DNA from: Acetobacterium fimetarium
GTDB lineage: Bacteria; Bacillota; Clostridia; Eubacteriales; Eubacteriaceae
Direction of reading: 5' to 3'
Length of the DNA stretch: 64,000 nt
Assembly (NCBI RefSeq): GCF_014284475.1
Contig: NZ_WJBC01000006.1
Location: forward strand, 80,803-144,802
The notes beneath the pieces were generated by a model that searched no databases, was not told where the DNA came from, and worked only from the letters and a program-made list of their open reading frames with translations. Of this stretch, positions 1 through 8,485 are shown in pieces. Positions within the stretch are counted from its first letter, which is position 1; each line of letters opens with the position of its first letter. Made by a program: the position numbers and the translations under genes.

Positions 1-21
1 TACAATTTCCTGATTATTCAT
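1..21 (-). CDS. hsdM: Type I restriction-modification methylase HsdM, 5' end only
   Basis: The first seven codons (MNNQEIV) of the next gene are visible before the window ends. Its ATG overlaps the hsdR stop in an ATGA arrangement (18-21), so the two are translationally coupled. From memory, MNNQEIV is a common N-terminus of HsdM, the N6-adenine methyltransferase subunit of type I systems. The identification rests on that short match plus the hsdR neighbour; the rest of the gene lies outside the window. Confidence 0.7.
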
Positions 22-3000
22 GATGCTGCGTTTCCTCCATCGTCATATAGATAGTCATTGAGTTCGGTAATCAATTCATTTAATTGGTTTTTAAAAACCT
101 TGTTGATTTTGGCAAAGCCGCCCTGGGATTTGAAGGCGCCGGACTCGAAGGTGGCGGGCTCGAGAATGGTTTCAGCCAGCAGATTCTTTTCGATGCGACC
201 CAGCCAGTTTTCTTCCATCTTGCTGAAGCGGTGCTGCTTTTTAAGCCGGGTCACGGCATTGCGGATGCGTTGTTCGTGGCTGATCAGCGCGGAGCCGAGA
301 GCCTGCTGGCGGATGAAGCTGATGATGTCGGCGGCGATGTCCTCGTTGGTGACGGCCTTCCAGGCACTGTTGAGCTGGGCTTCGGTAAACTGATTGCGGT
401 CCAGCTCAAGTTTCAGGCTTTTCAGACTGTCCCGGGTCATTTCTGAGGGACTGGTGCAGACGGTTTTCAGGGCGATGATGCGGTTTTTGTTGTCGGCAAT
501 AAAGGCGTTGAATGCCTTCAGATAGTCTTCGGGTTTGGCCCCGGCGCCGTAGCCCCGTTCATGGGCGACGAGTTCGTCCTCGGCATCGGAGATCACCAGC
601 GGTCGCGGTCCCCGGTGGCTGCTGTTTTTGAGTATTTCAAAAACCGGAGTACAGGCCAGCAGTTTATTTCTGGCGGCATCGACGGGCAGGCTTCGCAGGG
701 CGTTGACAAAGTCCTCCGGGCTGTCACAGCCGGTGAGATCAACAAACTGGGCCAGCGCGGTTTCATCCATCTGGCGCTTGTTGCGCTGGAGCTTGGCGAT
801 GATCATCTCGATCTGGTTTTTCTGCTGCTTCTCGGTTTCCAGCACGGCCAGTCCGGCCAGCAGATCATCATAACTGATGCTGGGGTTGGCCACCACCGGT
901 TTCATGGTGCTGTAGGGGTCCAGGGTTTCATACACGCCGACCGGGTCGTAAATCTCAAAATGGGTTTTGTCGATGGCCGGGCAGAGTCTTGTGGCTCGGC
1001 CCATCATCTGTTCAAAGAGAATCCGGGATTTGACCCGGCGCATGAAGATGATCGTGGTGATTTCCGGCACGTCGATGCCGGTGGTCAGCAGATCCACGGT
1101 GACGGCGATGTTGGGGTATTTTTCATTCTTGAAATGCTTGATGGCTTCCAGCACTTTTTTCTTGTTGCCGCCGCCGACGCTACCGGTGATTTTCAGGATG
1201 GCATCGTTGTCCACGCCCATGGGTTCGTAAATCTCCTTGAGGATTTTCACGATCAGATCGGCATGGTTGTCGTCGACGGCAAAGACCAGGGTCTTGCCCT
1301 CCCCTTCGGGATCCAGATCGTTGGCGATTTCGGCCAGCACGGTGCGGTTGAAGTTTTCGGTGATCACCTGTCGGTTGAACTGCTCGACCTCGAATTTAAG
1401 CTCGTCTTCGAGCTGATCGCTGTTCATGATTTCACCGGTGACCGGGTCGTAAATCACCAGGGTATCCCCTTTTTCGTAGACGATGCCTTCGGTGGAAAGC
1501 CGGGTGGTGATGGTGTGCGGGGCGTCATGATCGACCAGAAAGCCTTCGATGACGGCTTCCCGGTAGCTGTAGCTAAACACCGGCGGCCCGAAAATCGCGC
1601 TGGTGTGCAGGGCCGGAGTGGCGGTCATGGCTACCTTGACGGCGTCGAAGTATTCAATCACCGCGCGGTATTTGCTGATGAAGTCGTCCTGGTTGCGGTA
1701 GAACAGCTCATCGTCGCTGAGGTCCTTGTCCAGAATGTAGCCCCGGTGGGCCTCATCCACGACGATCAGGTCGTAGTCGGACACGGCGGGGATCTGGTCC
1801 GCATCGTTGTCGAGAATCCGTTTCACCATGCTCTGAACCGTGGCCACATGGATGCGGGTTTCCTGATCGATGTCTTTGTCTTCGAGATTCTTGATGTTGT
1901 AGATGGCATCCAGCGTCATCAGGTCTTCGAGGCGGACTTCCCGGAAGACGTCCTGGGCCTGCTCGCCGAGGGCGGATCGGTCCACCAGAAAAAGAACCCG
2001 CTTGAACCGGCCGGTTTTCAGAAGACGGTAGATCAGCCCCAGAATGGTTCGGGTTTTGCCGGTGCCGGTGGCCATCGACAGCAGGACTTTGTCGCGCCCG
2101 TCGATGATCGCCTTTTCGGCCGCCGTGATGGCCTCAATCTGGTAGGCTCTCAGGTTCAGACCGTTTTTGTTGGTGAGAAAATCGGTGGGCATGGCGGCCA
2201 GGGCGTTGTTAGCGGCGCTGATGTCCGTCGCAAGCAGTTCGATGATACCGGTGGGACTCATCCAGCCCTGCAGGGCTCGGGGGATGTTGGCCTCGCTGCG
2301 GGCGTCGCGGAACCAGATGCCGGATTTTGTTTCCATCTGTTTGAGGTATTTGCGGCCGTTGGTGGCAAAGAGAAAGGGCGCTTTGTAGCCGTCCCAGTTG
2401 TTGATGACGTAGGCGGCGTCCCCCTCCTTCACGGTCTGCGCGTAGGACTTGCACTGGTAGTCAATCACCGTGGGAATGTCGATGGCGGCGCGTTTGGCTT
2501 CGATGATTCCGACCAGTTTTGTGCCCACAAACAGGGCGTAGTCGGCATAGCCTTTCTGGCTGACGGTGGAGTCGGTGGGCCACTCGGCAATGGCCAGGTT
2601 CCGGCCTGGCTGCGGGCGGACGCCGCGGGCGTAGCAGAGATTGACGGTGTCGGCTTCCCAGCCCACTTTTTTGAGCTGGTTGTCAATCAGGTAGCGGGTT
2701 TCGGCTTCGGTGAGGTTGAGGTGTTCGGCGGCGGTTCGAGCCTGCGTGATGCGCTGCTGAGGGGTGGCCGGGGTGACCGGGACCGCTCGGACCACTTTCT
2801 GTTTCAGGGCTGCGATCAGGGCTTCTTTTTCAGCCAGCTCTTTCTGGAGCGCCACCTGTTCTTGAGCCTGCTGCTTTTTCAGAGCGTGGAGCTGGGCCTT
2901 TGTTTTTTTCAGGTAGAGGCTGGCGTCCACGGTCGATTTCTGTTTGGGCAGCATAAAGCCGGCGGGCTGGTAGGCCCAGTCGCCATAGACCTGCATGAAC

Positions 3001-3353
3001 CAGACCCCCAGCTTGTAGGCCATTTCCAGCAGGATGGCGGCGTCTTCAACGGCGCCGTAGCCTTCGTGGACAGCGCGGTTTCTGGCCTTGCGCAGCGCGT
3101 AGAGCATATCGTCGATGTCCGGCGCAATCAGGCCTTCCCGTTTCAGGGCTTTGATGCGGTTGGCATGGGTGTTTTCCACTTCCGGCGGCGCTACGGCGTC
3201 AAACTCCATCATCAGGTTGACCAGGGTTTCGCCGAAAAGCCCCAGCTTGATGATGCAGGAATTGCCGTCAGTGTAGAGGTAGTCTTCGGCCAGGCTGCCC
3301 ATCATGGCCAGTTCCGGAAAACGATTGCCTAAAAATGCGTAATTTGATTTCAT
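18..3353 (-). CDS. hsdR: Type I restriction enzyme, R (motor/nuclease) subunit HsdR
   Basis: ATP-dependent translocase and endonuclease subunit of a type I restriction system, 1111 residues, near the family's usual length. Order of parts: an N-terminal DUF4145-like helical domain (about 1-130), a Gln/Lys-rich coiled coil (about 148-195), the HSDR_N nuclease fold with the D...EAK signature in YADYALF...IIEAKRA (about 270-292), then SF2 helicase motifs: Walker A ATGTGKT (about 430), DEAH in VVDEAHRGY, TATPALH, and motif VI QMMGRATRL. Two ATGs lie two codons apart; GAGGGG directly abuts the first but sits six bases from the second, so 3353 is chosen over 3359. Its stop overlaps the hsdM start. 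The specificity subunit is not in the window. Confidence 0.93.
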   Translation of the reverse strand: MKSNYAFLGNRFPELAMMGSLAEDYLYTDGNSCIIKLGLFGETLVNLMMEFDAVAPPEVENTHANRIKALKREGLIAPDIDDMLYALRKARNRAVHEGYGAVEDAAILLEMAYKLGVWFMQVYGDWAYQPAGFMLPKQKSTVDASLYLKKTKAQLHALKKQQAQEQVALQKELAEKEALIAALKQKVVRAVPVTPATPQQRITQARTAAEHLNLTEAETRYLIDNQLKKVGWEADTVNLCYARGVRPQPGRNLAIAEWPTDSTVSQKGYADYALFVGTKLVGIIEAKRAAIDIPTVIDYQCKSYAQTVKEGDAAYVINNWDGYKAPFLFATNGRKYLKQMETKSGIWFRDARSEANIPRALQGWMSPTGIIELLATDISAANNALAAMPTDFLTNKNGLNLRAYQIEAITAAEKAIIDGRDKVLLSMATGTGKTRTILGLIYRLLKTGRFKRVLFLVDRSALGEQAQDVFREVRLEDLMTLDAIYNIKNLEDKDIDQETRIHVATVQSMVKRILDNDADQIPAVSDYDLIVVDEAHRGYILDKDLSDDELFYRNQDDFISKYRAVIEYFDAVKVAMTATPALHTSAIFGPPVFSYSYREAVIEGFLVDHDAPHTITTRLSTEGIVYEKGDTLVIYDPVTGEIMNSDQLEDELKFEVEQFNRQVITENFNRTVLAEIANDLDPEGEGKTLVFAVDDNHADLIVKILKEIYEPMGVDNDAILKITGSVGGGNKKKVLEAIKHFKNEKYPNIAVTVDLLTTGIDVPEITTIIFMRRVKSRILFEQMMGRATRLCPAIDKTHFEIYDPVGVYETLDPYSTMKPVVANPSISYDDLLAGLAVLETEKQQKNQIEMIIAKLQRNKRQMDETALAQFVDLTGCDSPEDFVNALRSLPVDAARNKLLACTPVFEILKNSSHRGPRPLVISDAEDELVAHERGYGAGAKPEDYLKAFNAFIADNKNRIIALKTVCTSPSEMTRDSLKSLKLELDRNQFTEAQLNSAWKAVTNEDIAADIISFIRQQALGSALISHEQRIRNAVTRLKKQHRFSKMEENWLGRIEKNLLAETILEPATFESGAFKSQGGFAKINKVFKNQLNELITELNDYLYDDGGNAAS

Positions 3354-3979
3354 AAACATCCCCTCGGTTGATGGTTTCGTACTAATAGCGCTATTGTATC
3401 ACTTAATGGAGCGGAAATAAAGATTGCGGGGGTATTTTCGGCAATAAAAAAAGCGGCGCAGAGACTGTCGACAAAACCCGTACCGACCAATTGTTAATCC
3501 AGAGTTTTTTTATTTGCTCACGATGCTTCATTCCTCTTCAAAAACATGCTATCAGGCAACTTTTCTGAAAAGATGAAAATATTCATATATATAAATATGG
3601 AAATCAATGGCATTCAGCGAAAATAGAAAACGCCGTCATGACTCATTTTCAGCTCTTAGTTTTACTTTTTAGCAAGCTAATTCATATTAACTTAAACGTA
3701 AATTAATCATATTTTTATAAAATATCCCTTAAAATTTCCAAACTTCACTTAATAATGTCGTAGTATTTCCTATTATTATACCATTCTTCTTTCCCTCAAA
3801 AACAAACTAACCAATTTGATTGCTCTTGTTTCTTAAATGAATTTAACCCAAACTTGCAAAATTACCGGGCATAATGTATTATTCACATTGCCAATTTGTA
3901 AATAAATTGCAACGATCAATGATGTATTTAAGTCACAAACGTCACCGTGACACCATCATGTATTGACAACGGAGGTCAA
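3354..3979. other. AT-rich intergenic region
   Basis: About 625 bases without a convincing gene. The hsdR-proximal end holds one copy (3381-3470) of a repeated terminator/promoter cassette; on the minus strand it contains a TACAAT -10-like box about 45 bases before hsdR. The rest is AT-rich and I see no ORF, hairpin or riboswitch pattern I can name. Confidence 0.6.
3381..3470 (-). repeat. Repeat A, copy 1 (upstream of hsdR; terminator arm lost)
   Basis: About 90 bp closely matching 8357-8445 in the same orientation. Shared parts on the minus strand: half a GC-rich terminator stem (GCGGCGCA arm) with T-run, TTATTGCCGAAAAT, a C-run, GCAATCTTTATTT, then a TACAAT/GACAAT -10-like box. In this copy the second stem arm is missing, so only the promoter half could still work, driving hsdR. 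Confidence 0.7.
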
Positions 3980-4924
3980 ATGAAGAAAAATTTAATAAAA
4001 AGTGTATGTGTGAGTCTTGCCTTTGTTTTTTGTCTGGGCGTAGTGCCTGGTCCAGTAATGGCAGAAGAACAAACCGTAGATGTAACACAAATTGCCCAGG
4101 CTGTTGAAACTGTTCAGGCCGAATCAGCAGCTTCCCTGCCAAACCTATTTTCAGCACGAACCACTGCGCCTGGTTCCGATAATACCTATTTCTTTGCTGA
4201 TAATCCATATGCTCAAGGCGGATATGGTATGCCAAACTGTACTGCTTATGCCTTTGGCCGGGCTTATGAAATTTTGGGAACCAAACCCAATTTGGGCATG
4301 GGTAATGCTAATTCCTGGTGGGCCTATAACCTGAGCACGGGTTATTATCCATCCGGTTCCACCCCCAAACTTGGCGCAGTTATCTGTTGGGGCGGCAGTT
4401 CAGACGGCCATGTAGCAATTGTTGAAGCCATCAATGGGGACACTGTCACGCTTTCCGAATCAACTTATAGCGGTATCTACTTCCAAAACTACACCTATAC
4501 AATCGGTGCTGAAGATTCAACCTCAGTGGGTGGATTCCAGGGTTACATCTACATTGGCGATTATATTGATGCCGCATCCGATACAACCCCGCCGGGATTA
4601 TCTGATGTACTTGTCACCGATTTTGAAGGAAAAGGAATCCGAGTTACTGCCCTCGTTTCTGATGATTTAAGTGGCGTCACTAAGGTTAACTTTCCTGTCT
4701 GGACCGAAAACGGTGGTCAGGATGATTTAATCTGGCATGAAGGAACCGTTGAAGGTAACGTGGCCAGCTGTTATATTCCCTACAGTGAACACAATAACGA
4801 GCTGGGCGACTACAAAGTTCATGTCTATGCCTACGACAAAGCCGGTTTATATAGTATGATTGGTACATCAATCACAAGAGCCGACACTTTTACCAGCCTG
4901 GGTGAAGTAGCTCTCAATAGCTAA
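3980..4924 (+). CDS. Secreted CHAP-domain peptidoglycan hydrolase with GBS Bsp-like C-terminal domain
   Basis: A 314-residue exported protein. GGAGG sits five bases before the ATG at 3980, giving MKKNLIKSVCVSLAF, a typical Lys-rich signal peptide ending near VMAEE; the longer frame from 3947 has no such site. The CHAP amidase/peptidase core follows (about residues 65-185) with the catalytic Cys in MPNCTAYAFGRAY and His in SDGHVAIVE. The C-terminal part (about 200-290) resembles the GBS Bsp-like repeat found beside cell-wall hydrolases (VSDDLSGV ... VHVYAYDKAG). Expected to cleave peptide bonds or amide links in peptidoglycan outside the membrane. It faces the chemotaxis gene convergently across a shared terminator. 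Confidence 0.88.
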   Translation: MKKNLIKSVCVSLAFVFCLGVVPGPVMAEEQTVDVTQIAQAVETVQAESAASLPNLFSARTTAPGSDNTYFFADNPYAQGGYGMPNCTAYAFGRAYEILGTKPNLGMGNANSWWAYNLSTGYYPSGSTPKLGAVICWGGSSDGHVAIVEAINGDTVTLSESTYSGIYFQNYTYTIGAEDSTSVGGFQGYIYIGDYIDAASDTTPPGLSDVLVTDFEGKGIRVTALVSDDLSGVTKVNFPVWTENGGQDDLIWHEGTVEGNVASCYIPYSEHNNELGDYKVHVYAYDKAGLYSMIGTSITRADTFTSLGEVALNS

Positions 4925-4940
4925 TAACTTCACCAAAAAA

Positions 4941-4985
4941 ACCTTCCAGTTGAACGTCAATCGACGTCACTGGAAGGTTTTTTTA
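4941..4985. terminator. Bidirectional intrinsic terminator
   Basis: Perfect 10-bp stem (ACCTTCCAGT at 4941-4950 with ACTGGAAGGT at 4969-4978) around an inner CGTC/GACG-containing loop, flanked by A-run and T-run. It lies between the convergent CHAP gene and the chemotaxis receptor gene and can serve both. Confidence 0.88.
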
Positions 4986-5050
4986 TTTTTTTGCTGGTTA
5001 TTAGCTATTTTTCAGGATAACCTGATGATGATAAACCATCAGAACCACTT

Positions 5051-8000
5051 TTAGTACTTATCCATTTCCATATCATCCAGCACAATCAGCGGTTTTTCCG
5101 TTTGTGGGCTAACTTGTACCGCTTTTTCCAGAGAGGATGAAGAAACCGTCTGTCGTGAGCTGTTTGCATGACCCGTCTTCGCTTTCAGCTTAAACTCTGA
5201 AACCATATTCTTCAGCAATTCTGCCTGACCTGATAATTCTTCGCTGGCAGCGGCGCTTTCTTCAGCTGTTGCCGAATTGGTCTGAACCACCTGGGAAACC
5301 TGTTCAATCCCCTGAGTGATCTGAGCAATGCTGGTGGCCTGATCATTGGATGCCATCGCAATGTTGCTGACCAGATCGGTTACTTTTGCAACTGATTTTA
5401 AAATACCTTCCAGACTTTCGGCAGTGTCATTGGCAATTTTTGTGCCGGCTTCTACCTTGTCAATGGAGCCTTCAATCAAGCCAGTTGTTTCCTGGGCGGC
5501 TTCCGCACTCCGGGCTGCCAATGTACGAACTTCTTCAGCTACTACCGCAAAACCTTTTCCATGCTGACCTGCCCGAGCCGCTTCAACTGCCGCATTGAGA
5601 GCCAGAATATTGGTTTGGAATGCGATATCATCAATGACTTTAATAATCTTGGAAATATTATTGGAGGATTCATTGATTTCTTCCATGGCATTGACCATGT
5701 CTCCCATTTGTTTGTTACCTGCTTCAGCCGTCGCCCGAACTTCAAGCGTCCGTTCATTGGCGTCGTTGGCGTTTTGAGCATTTTTCTTGGTTTCTTCAGC
5801 CACTTCATCAATGGAGGCTGACAATTGCTGGATCGCACTTGCCTGTTCAGTTGTCCCCTGGGCCAGCGCCTGGCCGCCATCGGATATCTGTCGGGATCCC
5901 GCTTCCACCTGGTTTGCCGAGTTCCCGATTTCTGTCAGAATTTCACTGAGGTGGGCGGTGATATCGTTAATGGCATATTTGATATTGACAAAGTCCCCCA
6001 GATATTCAGCAGTGATTTCCTGATTGAAATCGCCATTGCTGACTTTTTCCAGAGTTTCGGAGATTTCCTGAACATATTGTTTCAGAAAGGTAATGGTTTT
6101 ATTCATATCTTCTTTGATCTGACCGTTTTGTCCCAGGTAATCGCCGGTCATCGCAATACTGAGATTACCCTGAGCCAGTTCGTTAAGTACCTGGGATGCT
6201 TCCTGCATTGGTTCAGTCAAAGCATCCAGGGTATTGTTGAAGCCGTTGATTACCTTGGCATAATCGCCCGGGAACCGTGTCGCGTCAGCCCGGTTATTCA
6301 GATCGCCTGCCACCGCAGCTTGGGCCATACTATCAGATTCTTCAAGCAGCATGATGATGTTTTCCATCAGCTTAATAAAGCCTGGAATCAATTGATCATT
6401 TTCACTGTTTCTGCCAGTTGCCTTTAACCCAGCCAGCATTTTCATATCACCGTTTGAGATATCGTCCACAGCATTGACCATGATCATTAAGGAATCTTGA
6501 ATGGTATTAATAGATTGAGCAATTTCTCCGTAAATCCCGGAATAATCGGCTTCAATTCTTTGGGTGAGATCATTTTTGCTCATCAGCGCCAGAATTTCAT
6601 TGCCTGCGGTCAAAGCTCCTAAACCATCAATACAGGAGTTGATACTGTTTTTAAGATCATTGAAATCGCCATTGTATTCGGTTGTGATCCGTGGTGGAAT
6701 CTGACCGTTTCCGATTTGTTCGATCGCTTTTAAGGCCACTTTTAATGGATTTTTATAGGCTACACTCACCGAGTCCACCCCTTTAATCAGATCTCTGAAG
6801 CTGCCAGAATAATTCTCAATATTCTCCTGATAATCCAGACGTCCATCCAATATTGATTTTTCAGTTTTTGTGATCCCGTCATAGATTTTATTCATTTCAT
6901 CAATAACGGCAATCAGCGAATAGGACAATACATCTTTGTCCGACAGGGGTTTTATTTCCACCCCAAAGTCACCTTCTGACAACCGTTGGGCAGCTTCCGC
7001 CTGCTGTTTACGGTTTTCTGTCATTTCGTTAAAGGCAATGGCCAAATCAGCTATTTCATCGGTGCTCTTGACTTCCACGGATACGTCCACATCACCCAGT
7101 GCTAATTTTTCCGCCGCTTCTTTAATCCCGATAATCGGATTTACTACGGCTCTTTTGGTGCTGATATAGATGGCCAGACTGCCACCGACAGCGACTAATA
7201 AGGTGATCAGAATCAGAATCGTTCTAAGATTGGTCACATTGGCATAAACGGTGCTTTCATAATCTCCCAGTCCCAATAACCAGCTAGTTCCCTCGATCGG
7301 AACAATTTGAGTGATTCTTTTTTCGCCCTGATAGGTATAATGAATCAGATTACCTTTGGTCATATCGATGCTTTGTAATTGCTTACCCAGATTTGCCAGA
7401 TCGCCGCCTTCTTCAGCTTCCTTGATAGCATTTCGCTGATCCAACACCAGCTGTTTATCGGCATGGGCATTGATGACGCCATCTTTGGTAATAATAAAGG
7501 CAAAACCGGTTTCGCCCACGCCGAGATTATCAGTAATACTGTTCAACGCCGTGCCATCCCGTCGTCCCATCAGAATACCAACAACCTGGCCATTGCTTTT
7601 AATTGGGGCAACTTCCAGCACCACTGGTCCATTGGTCACCTTGCTGATGGATACATCGGAGATTCCCGGCGTGCCTTTAAGTGCATCGGTATACACAGCC
7701 CGTTCTGACAGCTGAGTTGTGTCGCCGCTGACGACATAGTGAGCCATCAGATCCGGGGTCATCACTGCGATATCAAGATAGCCCAGCTCAGTAACCTTCC
7801 CCGCGAGATAGGCTTTTTGAGCCTCCCAATTCATGGATGATACCGTATCTGTTTCAGCGACCTGGGTTAATTCCCCTAATTGTTTGGCCACCGTTGAACC
7901 CACATATTTAGAACTGGAAACCGCCGTTTCTTCCAGATAACTCTCGGTATTATCTGTCAATGCCCGGGAGGACAACATCACGGCTACAATCCCCAAAATA

Positions 8001-8098
8001 AGACTCCCAATAATAAGAATCGCACCGAGTAATGATACCAGCTTAAGAAGAAGCGAAACTTTTTTTCCGCTCATCATTTCTGAAGTTTGATTATTCAT
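5051..8098 (-). CDS. Methyl-accepting chemotaxis protein with repeated HAMP-like linkers
   Basis: Membrane chemoreceptor of 1015 residues, far longer than a typical 550-660. GGAGGG lies nine bases before the ATG at 8098 (MNNQTSEMMSG); the 43 codons upstream lack a signal. TM1 about 15-42, an extracellular dCache-like sensor about 45-290, TM2 about 294-316, HAMP about 317-370. Then comes a long cytoplasmic stretch of repeated ~90-residue HAMP-like units, each with a phrase such as LSEGDFGVEI, IGNGQIPPRI, VSNGDFNQEI. The C-terminal signalling hairpin is clear, with the tip DIAFQTNILALNAAVEAARA and Gln/Glu methylation-type heptads. It signals to CheA/CheW; no che genes are nearby. Ligand unknown. 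Confidence 0.92.
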   Translation of the reverse strand: MNNQTSEMMSGKKVSLLLKLVSLLGAILIIGSLILGIVAVMLSSRALTDNTESYLEETAVSSSKYVGSTVAKQLGELTQVAETDTVSSMNWEAQKAYLAGKVTELGYLDIAVMTPDLMAHYVVSGDTTQLSERAVYTDALKGTPGISDVSISKVTNGPVVLEVAPIKSNGQVVGILMGRRDGTALNSITDNLGVGETGFAFIITKDGVINAHADKQLVLDQRNAIKEAEEGGDLANLGKQLQSIDMTKGNLIHYTYQGEKRITQIVPIEGTSWLLGLGDYESTVYANVTNLRTILILITLLVAVGGSLAIYISTKRAVVNPIIGIKEAAEKLALGDVDVSVEVKSTDEIADLAIAFNEMTENRKQQAEAAQRLSEGDFGVEIKPLSDKDVLSYSLIAVIDEMNKIYDGITKTEKSILDGRLDYQENIENYSGSFRDLIKGVDSVSVAYKNPLKVALKAIEQIGNGQIPPRITTEYNGDFNDLKNSINSCIDGLGALTAGNEILALMSKNDLTQRIEADYSGIYGEIAQSINTIQDSLMIMVNAVDDISNGDMKMLAGLKATGRNSENDQLIPGFIKLMENIIMLLEESDSMAQAAVAGDLNNRADATRFPGDYAKVINGFNNTLDALTEPMQEASQVLNELAQGNLSIAMTGDYLGQNGQIKEDMNKTITFLKQYVQEISETLEKVSNGDFNQEITAEYLGDFVNIKYAINDITAHLSEILTEIGNSANQVEAGSRQISDGGQALAQGTTEQASAIQQLSASIDEVAEETKKNAQNANDANERTLEVRATAEAGNKQMGDMVNAMEEINESSNNISKIIKVIDDIAFQTNILALNAAVEAARAGQHGKGFAVVAEEVRTLAARSAEAAQETTGLIEGSIDKVEAGTKIANDTAESLEGILKSVAKVTDLVSNIAMASNDQATSIAQITQGIEQVSQVVQTNSATAEESAAASEELSGQAELLKNMVSEFKLKAKTGHANSSRQTVSSSSLEKAVQVSPQTEKPLIVLDDMEMDKY

Positions 8099-8356
8099 CT
8101 TTTTCTGCCCTCCGATTCTTTTCAATTTTTGTGTTCCGTCGGTTGAATACTCTTTTTCCCATGCCATTGACTCCTTCCCTGTTTTATATATTGTTCTGTC
8201 GCGATGCTTATCCATTTTTAGACGCATGCTCTTTTCGACTGTCGGTATAAAAGCATCACCTTAGATCATGATGCTCGAGTAAAACATCGACATATTTGCA
8301 TACTTATTAAGGGTAAATAGTTGTGCTTTTGAGCAACTTTTATCCCCTTGTTAAGC

Positions 8357-8445
8357 ACCAGTAGCGTTATTGTCTTGCTTCAAGGAGCGAAAATAAAGAT
8401 TGCGGGGGGATTTTCGGCAATAAAAAAGCGGCGCAGAGACTGTCG
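8357..8445 (-). repeat. Repeat A, copy 2 (terminator plus promoter-like cassette)
   Basis: Intact counterpart of 3381-3470. Read on the minus strand it carries a terminator for the serine-hydrolase gene and then, about 50 bases on, TTTATTT and GACAAT boxes that could form the start of transcription towards the chemotaxis receptor gene. The conserved spacing of both parts in two loci suggests the cassette was duplicated as a unit. Confidence 0.65.
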
Positions 8446-8461
8446 ATAGACTGTGCGCCGC
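8421..8461 (-). terminator. Intrinsic terminator of the serine-hydrolase gene
   Basis: On the minus strand GCGGCGCA (8454-8461) pairs with TGCGCCGC (8428-8435), followed by TTTTTT. It starts about 25 bases after the stop codon at 8486. Confidence 0.85.
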
Positions 8462-8485
8462 AAAGCTTTCGGGTTTTTCCGGGTA

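Noticed and set aside
561..3332. 923-residue plus-strand open frame opposite hsdR
   Set aside because: It is the antisense shadow of the helicase gene, with shadow-like composition and no ribosome site or recognisable domain.
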